64,000 nucleotides of DNA from Eubacterium sp. ER2 (lineage in GTDB: Bacteria; Bacillota; Clostridia; Lachnospirales; Lachnospiraceae): NCBI RefSeq assembly GCF_000765215.1, contig NZ_JPJE01000029.1, positions 1-64,000 of the forward strand. Direction: 5' to 3'. The notes under the pieces were generated by a model that ran no database searches, had not been told where the DNA came from, and saw nothing but the letters and a program-made list of their open reading frames with translations. Both the position numbers and the translations under genes were made by a program. Below, piece by piece: positions 1 through 7,597 of the stretch. Numbering within the stretch: position 1 is the first letter of the stretch; each line of letters begins with the position of its first letter.

Positions 1-75
1 AGAGAAATGCCCATCTCCATGGCTCATTCATCTGAGATAGTAACTTGAAAAACCTTTATTTTAAAGGAAAATCAC

Positions 76-101
76 TTGACAATATAGGGAGGGTGTATAA
101 T
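76..101 (+). promoter_or_regulatory. Possible promoter of the DUF3810-prdD-prdE operon
   Basis: TTGACA lies at 76-81 and TATAAT at 96-101, both perfect sigma-A hexamers, but the spacer is only 14 bp instead of about 17. Either the pairing is fortuitous and only one hexamer is used, or the promoter is weak or activator-dependent. A ribosome binding site (GAGGAG, 133-138) and ATG at 145 follow. Confidence 0.35.
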
Positions 102-144
102 GTGATTACAACCAGGAAATGAAGCGACAAAAGAGGAGACGGGC

Positions 145-1287
145 ATGGGGACAGAGGAGAGAAAGGTGAGAGAAATACGGGACGAGAAGAGAAACAATGT
201 TTACGGGACAGCTGTGAGACGGGCTGTGGCGGGCATTGTCCTTTTCGCTGCGGCGTTTCTTCTTCTGTTTGCCGCCTCAGTATCCGGAGAGTTTGCCCAG
301 TGGTACACGCTTCACGTCTACTCCTTTTTTGTGGCTACACTGGGTCGTTTTTTTGGCATATTCGCCTTCTCTGCGTCTGAGTTTATGCTGTATGTGCTGA
401 TCGCCTTTCTTGTGTGGCAGATCATAAAGACTGTGTACAGATGCCGGCGGGGAAAGAATGTGAGAGAGCCCCTGGCAGCCTTTTTCTCAGGGATCTTTCT
501 GGCGGCCGGGATCTTATTCTTTCTCTATGCCGCTTTCTGCGGCGTGAACTATCACAGGAGCTCCTTCGCGCAGGAGACGGGGCTTACGTGGGAGGGGGCC
601 ACGGTGGAGGAACTGGAGGCAGTCTGTGAGGAGCTGACATCGGCGGTGAACCGGACAGGGCAGCAGGTAAAGCGGGATGAAAACGGGATCATGGTGCTGA
701 CAGAGGATGTGTCTGTCCACGCTGTGCGGGCAATGGAAAAGCTGGCACTGGAATACCCCTGCCTGGAGGGCTGCTATCCGCAGCCCAATGGCCTGGAATT
801 TTCCTGGATCCTGTCCGTCCAGCAGCTGACAGGGATTTACTCGCCCTTTACGATAGAGGCAAATTACAATACGGATATGGTTGCCTATAACATTCCTTTT
901 ACAGCCTGCCATGAGCTGGCTCACCTGCGAGGATTCATGCAGGAGCAGGAAGCGAATTTTATAGGATATCTGGCCAGCACCCGGGCAGACAGCCTGGAGT
1001 TTAACTACAGCGGCTATATGCTGGGGTGGATCTACTGTACAAATGCGCTCTATGATGTGGATCCGGATGCCTACGAGGAAGTGCGAAGTGAGCTGTCGGA
1101 GGAAGCGGAGGCGGACCTGGAAGCCAACAGCAGGTTCTGGGGGAAGTATGACACGCCGGTGGCCGAGGTGTCGGACCAGATCAACGACAGTTATCTGAAG
1201 GCCAACGGGCAGGAGGACGGAGTAGCCAGCTATGACCGGATGGTGGAGATGATCCTTACATATTACAGAGAAGAAGGACATTTATAA
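145..1287 (+). CDS. DUF3810 family membrane protein, zincin-like
   Basis: This 380-residue protein has three hydrophobic segments near its N-terminus (about residues 26-48, 62-96 and 112-131), followed by a long soluble domain. That domain holds the metallopeptidase-like motif HELAH at 256-260, with a possible third zinc ligand in EQEANF (E269). This matches the DUF3810 family, whose substrate is unknown to me. The start is supported by GAGGAG seven bases upstream. It is the first gene of an apparent operon with the two Prd-like genes, the next start lying 21 nt after its stop. The sequence shows only the motif; peptidase activity is an inference, as is the idea that it acts on a partner at the membrane. 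Confidence 0.75.
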   Translation: MGTEERKVREIRDEKRNNVYGTAVRRAVAGIVLFAAAFLLLFAASVSGEFAQWYTLHVYSFFVATLGRFFGIFAFSASEFMLYVLIAFLVWQIIKTVYRCRRGKNVREPLAAFFSGIFLAAGILFFLYAAFCGVNYHRSSFAQETGLTWEGATVEELEAVCEELTSAVNRTGQQVKRDENGIMVLTEDVSVHAVRAMEKLALEYPCLEGCYPQPNGLEFSWILSVQQLTGIYSPFTIEANYNTDMVAYNIPFTACHELAHLRGFMQEQEANFIGYLASTRADSLEFNYSGYMLGWIYCTNALYDVDPDAYEEVRSELSEEAEADLEANSRFWGKYDTPVAEVSDQINDSYLKANGQEDGVASYDRMVEMILTYYREEGHL

Positions 1288-1308
1288 AAAATACAGGAGG
1301 GATGACAG

Positions 1309-2064
1309 ATGGAGACAGGAACAAGACTTACCGTGAGGGCCTACCACATATCCTCGTTGGAATACGGGGAAGAAAACCGGGTTACACTGGACGGGCATAT
1401 GACAGTGTGTCCGTCTGTGGCGGAAAAGATCCGGGAGAAGGAACCGCTGATCAAGGACATTTCGATCCGGATCATCCGGCCCGACGAGCATGACCAGCAC
1501 ACCAACACGGTGATGGACGTTATCCCTCTCTCCGCGAAAGTGCTTGGAAAGGTGGGAGAGGGGATTACCCACACGTTGACGGGGGTGTATGTGATCCTGA
1601 CAGGGGTGGATGAGGCCGGCCGGCAGGTGTGCAATTTTGGCGCCAGCGATGGGATCCTGCGGGACAAGATCGCGTGGGGCAGGCCCGGGACTCCCCTGGA
1701 GAGTGACCTTTTGATCTCCTTTGACGTGGTGCTGCGGGAGGGGACCTGGGCGGACCGGCCCGGTCCGGAGGCGATCCACAGAGCCTGCGATGTGTTCTGC
1801 CAGATCTTCCGGGAACAGATGAAGAAATTCAACGGGTACAAGTGCACGGAAAAGCACGTGTTCCAGGAGACCTATGAGCCGGGCCGCAAGGATGTGGTGA
1901 TCGTCAAGGAAGTCTCCGGGCAGGGGGCTGTGTACGACACGAGGCTGTTTGGAAATGAGCCCTGCGGCTACGAGGGCGGACGCTCTGTCATTGATATGGG
2001 ATGGATGCCGGTGGTGGTGACGCCCAACGAATTCCGTGACGGCATTATGCACGCAATGGACTAG
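1309..2064 (+). CDS. prdD: PrdD-like protein of the D-proline reductase family
   Basis: This 251-residue protein resembles PrdD, an accessory protein of D-proline reductase related to the GrdE/PrdA proprotein family (glycine/sarcosine/betaine reductase component B). Consistent features are the NFGASDGILRDKIAWGRPGT segment and a C-terminal half rich in conserved short beta segments. I see no Thr-Cys processing site of the kind that gives the catalytic pyruvoyl group in PrdA, so it is probably not a reductase subunit itself. AGGAGGG precedes the ATG. It sits 32 nt before prdE and 21 nt after the DUF3810 gene. prdA, prdB, prdC and prdF are absent from the window, so the catalytic partner lies elsewhere or the pair does something else. 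Confidence 0.7.
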   Translation: METGTRLTVRAYHISSLEYGEENRVTLDGHMTVCPSVAEKIREKEPLIKDISIRIIRPDEHDQHTNTVMDVIPLSAKVLGKVGEGITHTLTGVYVILTGVDEAGRQVCNFGASDGILRDKIAWGRPGTPLESDLLISFDVVLREGTWADRPGPEAIHRACDVFCQIFREQMKKFNGYKCTEKHVFQETYEPGRKDVVIVKEVSGQGAVYDTRLFGNEPCGYEGGRSVIDMGWMPVVVTPNEFRDGIMHAMD

Positions 2065-2096
2065 GCGGGAGACCCTGGCGGAAAGGAGAGGAGACT

Positions 2097-2585
2097 ATGG
2101 GTATAGGTACAAGCATGAAAGAGACCACGCTCCACTATTACAGAGATCCTCTGGTGGAGGTGCTGTCGGAGGACAGGGACGTCAACCTGAGGGGGATCGT
2201 GATTGTAGGATCCCCGGATAAGAACGAAGACAAATATCTTTCGGCGGAGAGAGTGGGTGTCTCACTGGAATGTATGCGGGTGGACGGCGCCATTTTCTCC
2301 TGCAATGGGATCGGGAATAATCATGTGGATTTTGCGCATGCTATTGAGGAGACGGAAAAGCGGGGCGTCCCCACGGCAGTCTTAAGCCAGTGCCCTGCAA
2401 AGGACTTTGTAGTCCAAAACGACCACCTGGACGGCGTGATCTGCTATTACAAAGCGCTGGACAGGATGGATCAGCCGGGAGATGAGACGAAAATGCTGGC
2501 AGAAAATACTGTGACAGAGACGGACGCCAGAAAAGCGCTTGCGCTTTTAAAACTGAAAATGCGCAAGTGGGAGGAAAAGGGATAA
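2097..2585 (+). CDS. prdE: PrdE-like protein of the D-proline reductase family
   Basis: A 162-residue protein resembling PrdE, the second PrdA-related accessory protein. It contains GAIFSCNGIGNNHVDFAHAI followed by KRGVPTAVLSQCP, the pattern seen in the GrdE/PrdA family around the segment that precedes autocatalytic cleavage in true proproteins. GGAAAGGAG lies just upstream of the ATG. It is the last gene of the three-gene operon; the tRNA cluster follows after about 90 nt. By family knowledge PrdD and PrdE are linked to proline reductase maturation or stability; no selenocysteine codon or catalytic subunit is visible here. Confidence 0.7.
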   Translation: MGIGTSMKETTLHYYRDPLVEVLSEDRDVNLRGIVIVGSPDKNEDKYLSAERVGVSLECMRVDGAIFSCNGIGNNHVDFAHAIEETEKRGVPTAVLSQCPAKDFVVQNDHLDGVICYYKALDRMDQPGDETKMLAENTVTETDARKALALLKLKMRKWEEKG

Positions 2586-2600
2586 AAATAAAAAAATGCC

Positions 2601-2629
2601 TTGCAATTTACAGCGGAGTGTGATACGAT
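2601..2629 (+). promoter_or_regulatory. Predicted promoter of the tRNA-Glu/tRNA-Cys operon
   Basis: TTGCAA (2601-2606), a 17-bp spacer and TACGAT (2624-2629) lie 45 nt before the first tRNA, each matching the consensus at four of six positions. The -10 overlaps the left arm of a large hairpin. Confidence 0.45.
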
Positions 2630-2672
2630 ATCTCACAGTCAGCTTGAGAGAGCTGACTGTCTATATCGTATC
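2622..2672 (+). repeat. Two-part perfect inverted repeat directly 5' of tRNA-Glu
   Basis: GATACGATAT (2622-2631) pairs with ATATCGTATC (2663-2672), and inside it ACAGTCAGCT (2635-2644) pairs with AGCTGACTGT (2651-2660) around a 6-nt loop. That makes 20 perfect pairs ending two bases before the mature tRNA. It could be a terminator of the prd operon, though there is no T-run, a processing signal in the tRNA leader, or a protein-binding palindrome over the promoter. Confidence 0.6.
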
Positions 2673-2673
2673 T

Positions 2674-2745
2674 GGCTCCGTGGTCAAGAGGTTAAGACAT
2701 CGCCCTTTCACGGCGGTAACACGGGTTCGATTCCCGTCGGAGTCA
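2674..2745 (+). tRNA. tRNA-Glu (TTC)
   Basis: This 72-nt cloverleaf has acceptor arms GGCTCCG and CGGAGTC with discriminator A. The anticodon loop CTTTCAC carries anticodon TTC, and the T arm is ACGGGTTCGATTCCCGT. The CCA end is not encoded. It is followed 7 nt later by tRNA-Cys. Confidence 0.95.
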
Positions 2746-2752
2746 TGTATCA

Positions 2753-2824
2753 GGCGCAGTAGCCAAGTGGTAAGGCACAGGTCTGCAACACCTCGATTCA
2801 CCGGTTCAAATCCGGTCTGCGCCT
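2753..2824 (+). tRNA. tRNA-Cys (GCA)
   Basis: This 72-nt cloverleaf has acceptor arms GGCGCAG and CTGCGCC with discriminator T, which is typical for tRNA-Cys. The anticodon loop CTGCAAC carries anticodon GCA, and the T arm is ACCGGTTCAAATCCGGT. The CCA end is not encoded. Confidence 0.95.
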
Positions 2825-2826
2825 TT

Positions 2827-2883
2827 CAAATTTAAAGTGCTTCAAACTCTTTGTTTATAAGAGCTTGAAGCACTTTAAATTTG
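2827..2883. terminator. Long AT-rich hairpin between tRNA-Cys and the HEPN gene
   Basis: A 19-bp perfect inverted repeat (2827-2845 with 2865-2883) is extended inward by one mismatch and five more pairs around a 7-nt loop. It sits exactly between the plus-strand tRNA operon and the minus-strand toxin-antitoxin genes. It most likely stops transcription from both sides, although neither side has a classical T-run. Confidence 0.6.
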
Positions 2884-2935
2884 AGAAGAAGTTGTACGAT
2901 TTTGTGTCAGGACAGGAAACGGGATACTTACTGCT

Positions 2936-3337
2936 TTACAATATTTCTTTTTTCTGTAGATAGTTGGTAATAAATTCATGAAATGTTTGAGCTTTTTGAA
3001 CTTGTTACTCAGCATCCTGGCGGGAAGCAACGAAAAAATCTTCGTAGTCAGCATGTTCACGCATTTCAGAAGATGTTCGGATGATCTTCGATGCTTCTTT
3101 AGAAAAATCGCCTGTCTTAACATGGTATTGATTAAAATGGGCAATGACACCGCTATGCTTGCTGCTGTCAAATTCATCCAGGACATTTACTGCGCGCATA
3201 CCGTGAAAAATAGAATAATAGGATCGGTTAAGAGCAAGCTTATATTTACCGGTTTCCAACATTGCTTTTGCGTTTTCTAGTTCTTCAGAGGATCTTTCAT
3301 ACCGGTATCTTGATAAATCTTTTATGCTGCCGGCCAT
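2936..3337 (-). pseudogene. HEPN-domain toxin gene interrupted by an in-frame TAA
   Basis: The first 110 codons encode a HEPN protein (motifs RYERSSEELENAKAML, ALNRSYYSIFHG, REHADYEDFF), the ribonuclease toxin half of an MNT/HEPN pair. An in-frame TAA (3005-3007, read on the minus strand) stops translation. The same frame then continues for 22 more codons (QVQKAQTFHEFITNYLQKK...) to the next stop at 2936, which is exactly the helical end expected of a family of about 130 residues. A single-base change from CAA, GAA or AAA would explain it. The start overlaps the antitoxin gene by 16 nt. Alternatives are a functional shortened toxin or stop-codon readthrough. Confidence 0.75.
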
Positions 3338-3651
3338 AATACAATCCCTTCCTTTTTCACGTTTTTATAAAATGGCATTACATTTTCCCACTCTGCAAAT
3401 TTATCATGATCAATAAGGAGCACGGAAAGGACTTTGTCATATTCTAATTCCAAGTCTACGACAAGATCTGTCATCTGTTCGTGCATCTCTTTGGTATATG
3501 ATCTGACCAGGACAGCGATGTCAATATCTGATTCTTCTGTCTGAGTTCCTCTTGCCACAGAGCCATAGAGGATGATACTTGTAATTGAATCCTGAAAAAT
3601 ACGGACAAGTCCGGGGATTAATTTTTTCAGCAGATTTGTGTAATTTTCCAT
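3322..3651 (-). CDS. MNT-type nucleotidyltransferase antitoxin
   Basis: This 109-residue protein carries the minimal nucleotidyltransferase signature: GSVARG near residue 31, then the metal-binding pair in ESDIDIAV. Together these form the GSx(10)DxD motif of MNT proteins. MNT antitoxins neutralise their HEPN partner by binding it and, in studied pairs, by transferring AMP to it. It overlaps the HEPN reading frame by 16 nt, the usual coupled arrangement. It lies 106 nt downstream of the MATE exporter gene on the same strand and may be partly co-transcribed with it. Confidence 0.85.
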   Translation of the reverse strand: MENYTNLLKKLIPGLVRIFQDSITSIILYGSVARGTQTEESDIDIAVLVRSYTKEMHEQMTDLVVDLELEYDKVLSVLLIDHDKFAEWENVMPFYKNVKKEGIVLWPAA

Positions 3652-3757
3652 GGTGTGCCTCCTTTCTCCTGTTTGAAGTTATTGTACCTTATTTTAAGGA
3701 CGAAATCAATCAAGTGAGAAAAGTTGAAGGAGCGGCATACAGAATTCAGGCGGAGAA

Positions 3758-5101
3758 TTATGCTATCAGTTTCTTCTGCGTCCATTTTCCGCGGAAATAG
3801 CAGATGGCTCCGGCTGCGGATACAAGGATCCATGTGAGCCCCTCGGCCAGCCAGATTCCCCACTGTCCGATAAAGGGAATGGAGGTGAGAAGGAAGGCGC
3901 ACCCCATTCTGCCAACGACTTCCAGGATCCCGCTGACAAGGGCGAACCCTGCGTTCCCGGCTCCGTTCAGAATGCCGCGGAAGACGTAGAGGAGTCCCCA
4001 GAAGACAAAAAACAGACTGATCAGCTTCAGGGCCTGGGCGCCGGTCTCAATGACCTGCCGGTCGGCCACAAACCATCCCATGAACATGTGACCACACAGG
4101 TACATGACAAGGACCATGAGGAGCGAAAATCCTACAGTGATCTGAATGCAGCACCGGGTGCCGGCGCGGACCCTGTCTGTGTTCCCTGCTCCCAGGTTCT
4201 GGGCTGTGTAGTTGGACAGGGCCGTGTTGGCGGCTATGTAGATCTGATTTACCAGATTTTCAATGCGGTTGGTGGCAGTGAAGACAGCCATGATCATGGT
4301 GCCGAAGGAGTTGATGACACTCTGGAGCATGACGCAGGAGAAGGCAATCATGGCGTTCTGCAGCGCCAGGGGGAGTCCGATGTGCATCATCCGCCGTATC
4401 AGGCCTGTATCCGGACGGAATTCCTCTTTTTTAATATGAAAATACGAGTTTGTCTTCAGGGAGAAGACAAGGCAGGCGCAGGCGGAGGAGAACTGGGCAA
4501 TGGCCGTCGCCAGGGCGGCGCCCGCAACACCCATGTGGAATACCGTGACAAAGAGCAGGTCCAGCCCCACATTTAAAAGAGCGGCCAGAGCCAGAAAGAT
4601 CAGAGGCGTCCGGCTGTCTCCCAGCGCTCTGAGGATGGAGGAGATGCCGTTGTAAAAGGCGACGGCCACGATCCCTCCGCTGGTGATCTGGAAATAGACG
4701 GCAGCATCCTGCATGATCTCCTCCGGTGTGCCAAGGAAGGTGAGAATTGGTCTGGCAAGCGTAAGGCCGATCAGTGTCAGCAAAATAGAAGCTGCCAGCA
4801 GGATGTACACAGAGCAGGCAATGCCTTTGCGCACTGTGCTGCCGTCACCAGCGCCGAAATACTGGGAGATCACGATCCCGATTCCGGCAGAAAGCCCGAG
4901 AAAAAGGGAAAACAGCAAATAGATAACAGAGGAGCAGGCGCCGATGGAAGCAAGGGCGTCCGCGCCGACAAATTTCCCCACGATAATGGAGTCCGCCATG
5001 GTGTAAAACTGCTGGAACAGACTTCCGATAAGAAGGGGAATAGAAAAAGACAGAAGAAGCTTGAACGGAGATCCTTTTGTCATATCCTGCATAAAGTTCA
5101 T
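3758..5101 (-). CDS. MATE family efflux transporter (first copy)
   Basis: A 447-residue integral membrane protein of typical MATE length with about twelve hydrophobic helices. It opens with a short polar N-terminus, then KLLLSFSIPLLIGSLFQQFY and ADSIIVGKFVGADALASIGA, the characteristic first repeat. The second half repeats the fold, for example GLPLALQNAMIAFSC. MATE proteins export cationic or other small molecules using a Na+ or H+ gradient. GGAAAGGAT precedes the ATG. It is divergent from the PocR-type regulator at 5279, which is followed by a second MATE gene, so the regulator may control both exporters. The substrate cannot be read from the sequence. Confidence 0.9.
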   Translation of the reverse strand: MNFMQDMTKGSPFKLLLSFSIPLLIGSLFQQFYTMADSIIVGKFVGADALASIGACSSVIYLLFSLFLGLSAGIGIVISQYFGAGDGSTVRKGIACSVYILLAASILLTLIGLTLARPILTFLGTPEEIMQDAAVYFQITSGGIVAVAFYNGISSILRALGDSRTPLIFLALAALLNVGLDLLFVTVFHMGVAGAALATAIAQFSSACACLVFSLKTNSYFHIKKEEFRPDTGLIRRMMHIGLPLALQNAMIAFSCVMLQSVINSFGTMIMAVFTATNRIENLVNQIYIAANTALSNYTAQNLGAGNTDRVRAGTRCCIQITVGFSLLMVLVMYLCGHMFMGWFVADRQVIETGAQALKLISLFFVFWGLLYVFRGILNGAGNAGFALVSGILEVVGRMGCAFLLTSIPFIGQWGIWLAEGLTWILVSAAGAICYFRGKWTQKKLIA

Positions 5102-5278
5102 AGTAGATCATATCCTTTCCACGTGTTTTAAAAATATAAGTCCATTTGGATATTCCGCAAAAAATATATTATATGGAAGATAAAGGGAAAACAATGTATA
5201 ATATGTTTATGATTAGCACAATCGGACACATATGTCAGAAGATACTATTCATGTCCGGGAAGAGCAGGGGGAAGAAAT

Positions 5279-6124
5279 ATGTCAGAGATCATTTCGCTGG
5301 AAGATATTTTAAAGCAGCTGTATGCCATATCGGGCATCCTCATCGACGTGTATGACCTGGAGGGGCATTCTGTTGCCAGGTATCCGGATACAGGCGCCTA
5401 TTTTTGCAGCCTGGTGACCAGGAACTCCCAGGGATGTGAACGATGCGGCCGGGACAACAGAGAGGCTTTTGCAACGGTGCGGGAGGAGCACAAAGTACAT
5501 ATTTACCGGTGCCATATGGGGCTGTATGAGGCAGTGTTCCCCCTCTACCACTACGGGCGCCTGGCAGGGTATATGATGACCGGGCAGATGCTGGAAAAGC
5601 GGGAGGGAGCCGCGGAAGAGGTGATGCAGAAAGCCAGGCAGATGAACCTGGGGAGCGAGGAGGAGATAGCGGAGGGGGTGAAAAAGCTGGTGCGCATCGA
5701 TCTGGAAGAGATCGGGGCTTTTGTGACCATGTGCAGGGTCTGTGCGGACTATATAGCCAACCATCATCAGTTCCCGGTCACTGCCACTGGAACGGCCAAA
5801 GAGATCATCCGCTATCTGGAAGAGCATTACAGGGAGGACATTACTCTGGAAGGGCTGTGCCGCTGGTTCGGGTACAGCAAGACAAGGCTGAACCAGCTGT
5901 TCCGCGAGTACACAGGCACCTCTGTGTACCGCTATCTCATGGGTGTGCGACTTACCAATGCATGCAGAAGCCTGAGAAATTCGGAAAAGTCCATCTATTC
6001 AGTTGCTTTGGAGAACGGATTTTCCAATCAGAATTATTTCTCCCGGCAGTTTAAAAAATATATCGGATGTACGCCCGGGGAATACAGAAGAAACCAGGAG
6101 AGGGAAGGCGGTCAGAAGGCATGA
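5279..6124 (+). CDS. AraC family regulator with PocR-type sensor domain
   Basis: This 281-residue protein has two parts. Residues 1 to about 160 look like a PocR ligand-binding domain with four conserved cysteines (C43, C53, C56, C78; pattern SQGCERCGRDN ... YRCHMGLYEAVFPL). Residues about 175-275 form an AraC double helix-turn-helix (DITLEGLCRWFGYSKTRLNQ and SVALENGFSNQNYFSRQFKK). PocR-type regulators sense small metabolites; the cysteines may bind a metal or report redox state. The gene is divergent from one MATE exporter and overlaps the next by four bases (ATGA), so control of both is likely. GGGGGAAG lies upstream of the ATG. Confidence 0.88.
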   Translation: MSEIISLEDILKQLYAISGILIDVYDLEGHSVARYPDTGAYFCSLVTRNSQGCERCGRDNREAFATVREEHKVHIYRCHMGLYEAVFPLYHYGRLAGYMMTGQMLEKREGAAEEVMQKARQMNLGSEEEIAEGVKKLVRIDLEEIGAFVTMCRVCADYIANHHQFPVTATGTAKEIIRYLEEHYREDITLEGLCRWFGYSKTRLNQLFREYTGTSVYRYLMGVRLTNACRSLRNSEKSIYSVALENGFSNQNYFSRQFKKYIGCTPGEYRRNQEREGGQKA

Positions 6125-7467
6125 AAACAGAAAAAGGATTCTACAGAAATTTCTTTTCCATCTATATCATGCTGGTGCTCCAGAATGTGGTGACCATCAG
6201 TGTCAATCTGGCGGACAATGTGATGCTGGGAGGGTACAGTGAGGCCGCCCTCTCCGGCGTGGCGGCTGTGAACCAGATCCAGTTTGTCTATCAGCAGCTC
6301 CTTCTGGCTCTGGGGGACGGGCTTGTGATCTTCTGCAGCCAGTACTGGGGAAAACGGCAGACAGAGCCCATGCGGAAGATCTCCTCGGTGGCCATGCGGG
6401 CGGGACTGTTTATAGCAGTCGTTCTTTTTGCGGCGGTCAGCCTCTTTCCGCAGAGAGCGGTGGGGCTCTTTACCACGGAAGAGTCCATCATACGGGAGGG
6501 GACAGCCTATCTGGGGATCGTAAAATACACCTACGTCTTCTTCGCGGTGACTATCATCCTGCTGGCCACGCTGCGGAGCGTGGAGACGGTAAAGATCGCC
6601 TTCTGGCTGTCGGTCATGGCGTTCTGCGTCAATTGCTGTATCAATTATGTGCTGATCTACGGGAGATTCGGAGCGCCCGAGCTGGGGGCGAAAGGAGCGG
6701 CCATAGGGACGCTGGCGGCCAGGATCGCGGAGTGCGCTGTGCTCCTTGTCTATATAGCGAAAAAAGAAAAAAAGCTGCATTTGCAGCTGAAAGATTATTT
6801 CCGGGCGGACCGCCTGATGGCGGGAGACTATTTCCGGGTGTGCCTGCCCATGCTGGTGGTGCAGGGACTGTGGGGGCTCAACACAGCTCTGCAGACAGTC
6901 ATATTGGGGCACATGAGCGCTGCTGCCATTGCGGCAAACAGCGCGGCGTCCACCCTGTTCCTGCTGGTGAAATCCATGTCTGTGGGGGCTTCCTCCACCG
7001 CATCGGTCATTGTGGGAAAGACTATCGGGACGGGCAACATCCCTCTTGTGAAGCATTACTCCTCCATCATGCAGAGGATGTTCGTGGTGATCGGCCTTGT
7101 GTCCGGCCTGCTCCTCTTTCTGATCCGCATCCCCGTTATGACGCTCTATGACCTGTCCCCGGAGGCGATGGAGATGATGAATACGTTCCTCATCATCCTG
7201 AGCGTGGTCTGTGTGGGTATGTCCTACCAGATGCCCACCAACAACGGCATCATCCGTGGCGGCGGCAATGCCATGTTCGTGGTGAAGATGGACCTGGTCA
7301 GCATCTGGATGATCGTCATCCCCCTGTCCTTTGCTATGGCTTTTGTGGTGAAGGCTTCTCCGGCGGTGGTGGTGTGCTGCCTCAACGCAGACCAGATATT
7401 TAAATGCGTGCCTGCCTTTCTGGAGTCCCACTACGGGAACTGGATACGGAAGCTTACGAGAGAGTAA
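6121..7467 (+). CDS. MATE family efflux transporter (second copy)
   Basis: A 448-residue MATE protein with about twelve hydrophobic helices; the first repeat contains VNLADNVMLGGYSEAALSGV. The ATG at 6121 overlaps the stop of the regulator gene (ATGA), which argues for translational coupling and against the longer frame opening at 6067. It is clearly a different subfamily from the exporter at 3758-5101, judging by the lack of shared long stretches. Being tied to the PocR-type regulator suggests that substrate-induced export is its job; the substrate is unknown. Confidence 0.88.
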   Translation: MKTEKGFYRNFFSIYIMLVLQNVVTISVNLADNVMLGGYSEAALSGVAAVNQIQFVYQQLLLALGDGLVIFCSQYWGKRQTEPMRKISSVAMRAGLFIAVVLFAAVSLFPQRAVGLFTTEESIIREGTAYLGIVKYTYVFFAVTIILLATLRSVETVKIAFWLSVMAFCVNCCINYVLIYGRFGAPELGAKGAAIGTLAARIAECAVLLVYIAKKEKKLHLQLKDYFRADRLMAGDYFRVCLPMLVVQGLWGLNTALQTVILGHMSAAAIAANSAASTLFLLVKSMSVGASSTASVIVGKTIGTGNIPLVKHYSSIMQRMFVVIGLVSGLLLFLIRIPVMTLYDLSPEAMEMMNTFLIILSVVCVGMSYQMPTNNGIIRGGGNAMFVVKMDLVSIWMIVIPLSFAMAFVVKASPAVVVCCLNADQIFKCVPAFLESHYGNWIRKLTRE

Positions 7468-7485
7468 ACCCGCAGGACATATTGA

Positions 7486-7553
7486 TGAAAACGATAAGTG
7501 GGATCATACATGTGAAAAAACGATTAGACGCCCAATTCCCTGCTTGATATACT
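7486..7553 (+). promoter_or_regulatory. Promoter with two cre/LacI-like boxes before the ABC importer
   Basis: TAGACG (7525-7530), a 17-bp spacer and TATACT (7548-7553) form a good sigma-A promoter 45 nt before the solute-binding protein gene. TGAAAACGATAAGT (7486-7499) matches the catabolite-responsive element consensus at 12 of 14 positions. A second related box (7515-7528) overlaps the -35. Both share AAAACGAT-AG. LacI/CcpA-type control is inferred from this. Confidence 0.4.
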
Positions 7554-7597
7554 TTCTTTGATACCAGAGAAAAAGGTATGGTAGGAGGTATACAATT

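Noticed and set aside
2596-2835. A 79-codon open frame across the tRNA pair
   Set aside because: It is simply the two tRNA genes and the leader palindrome read as protein.
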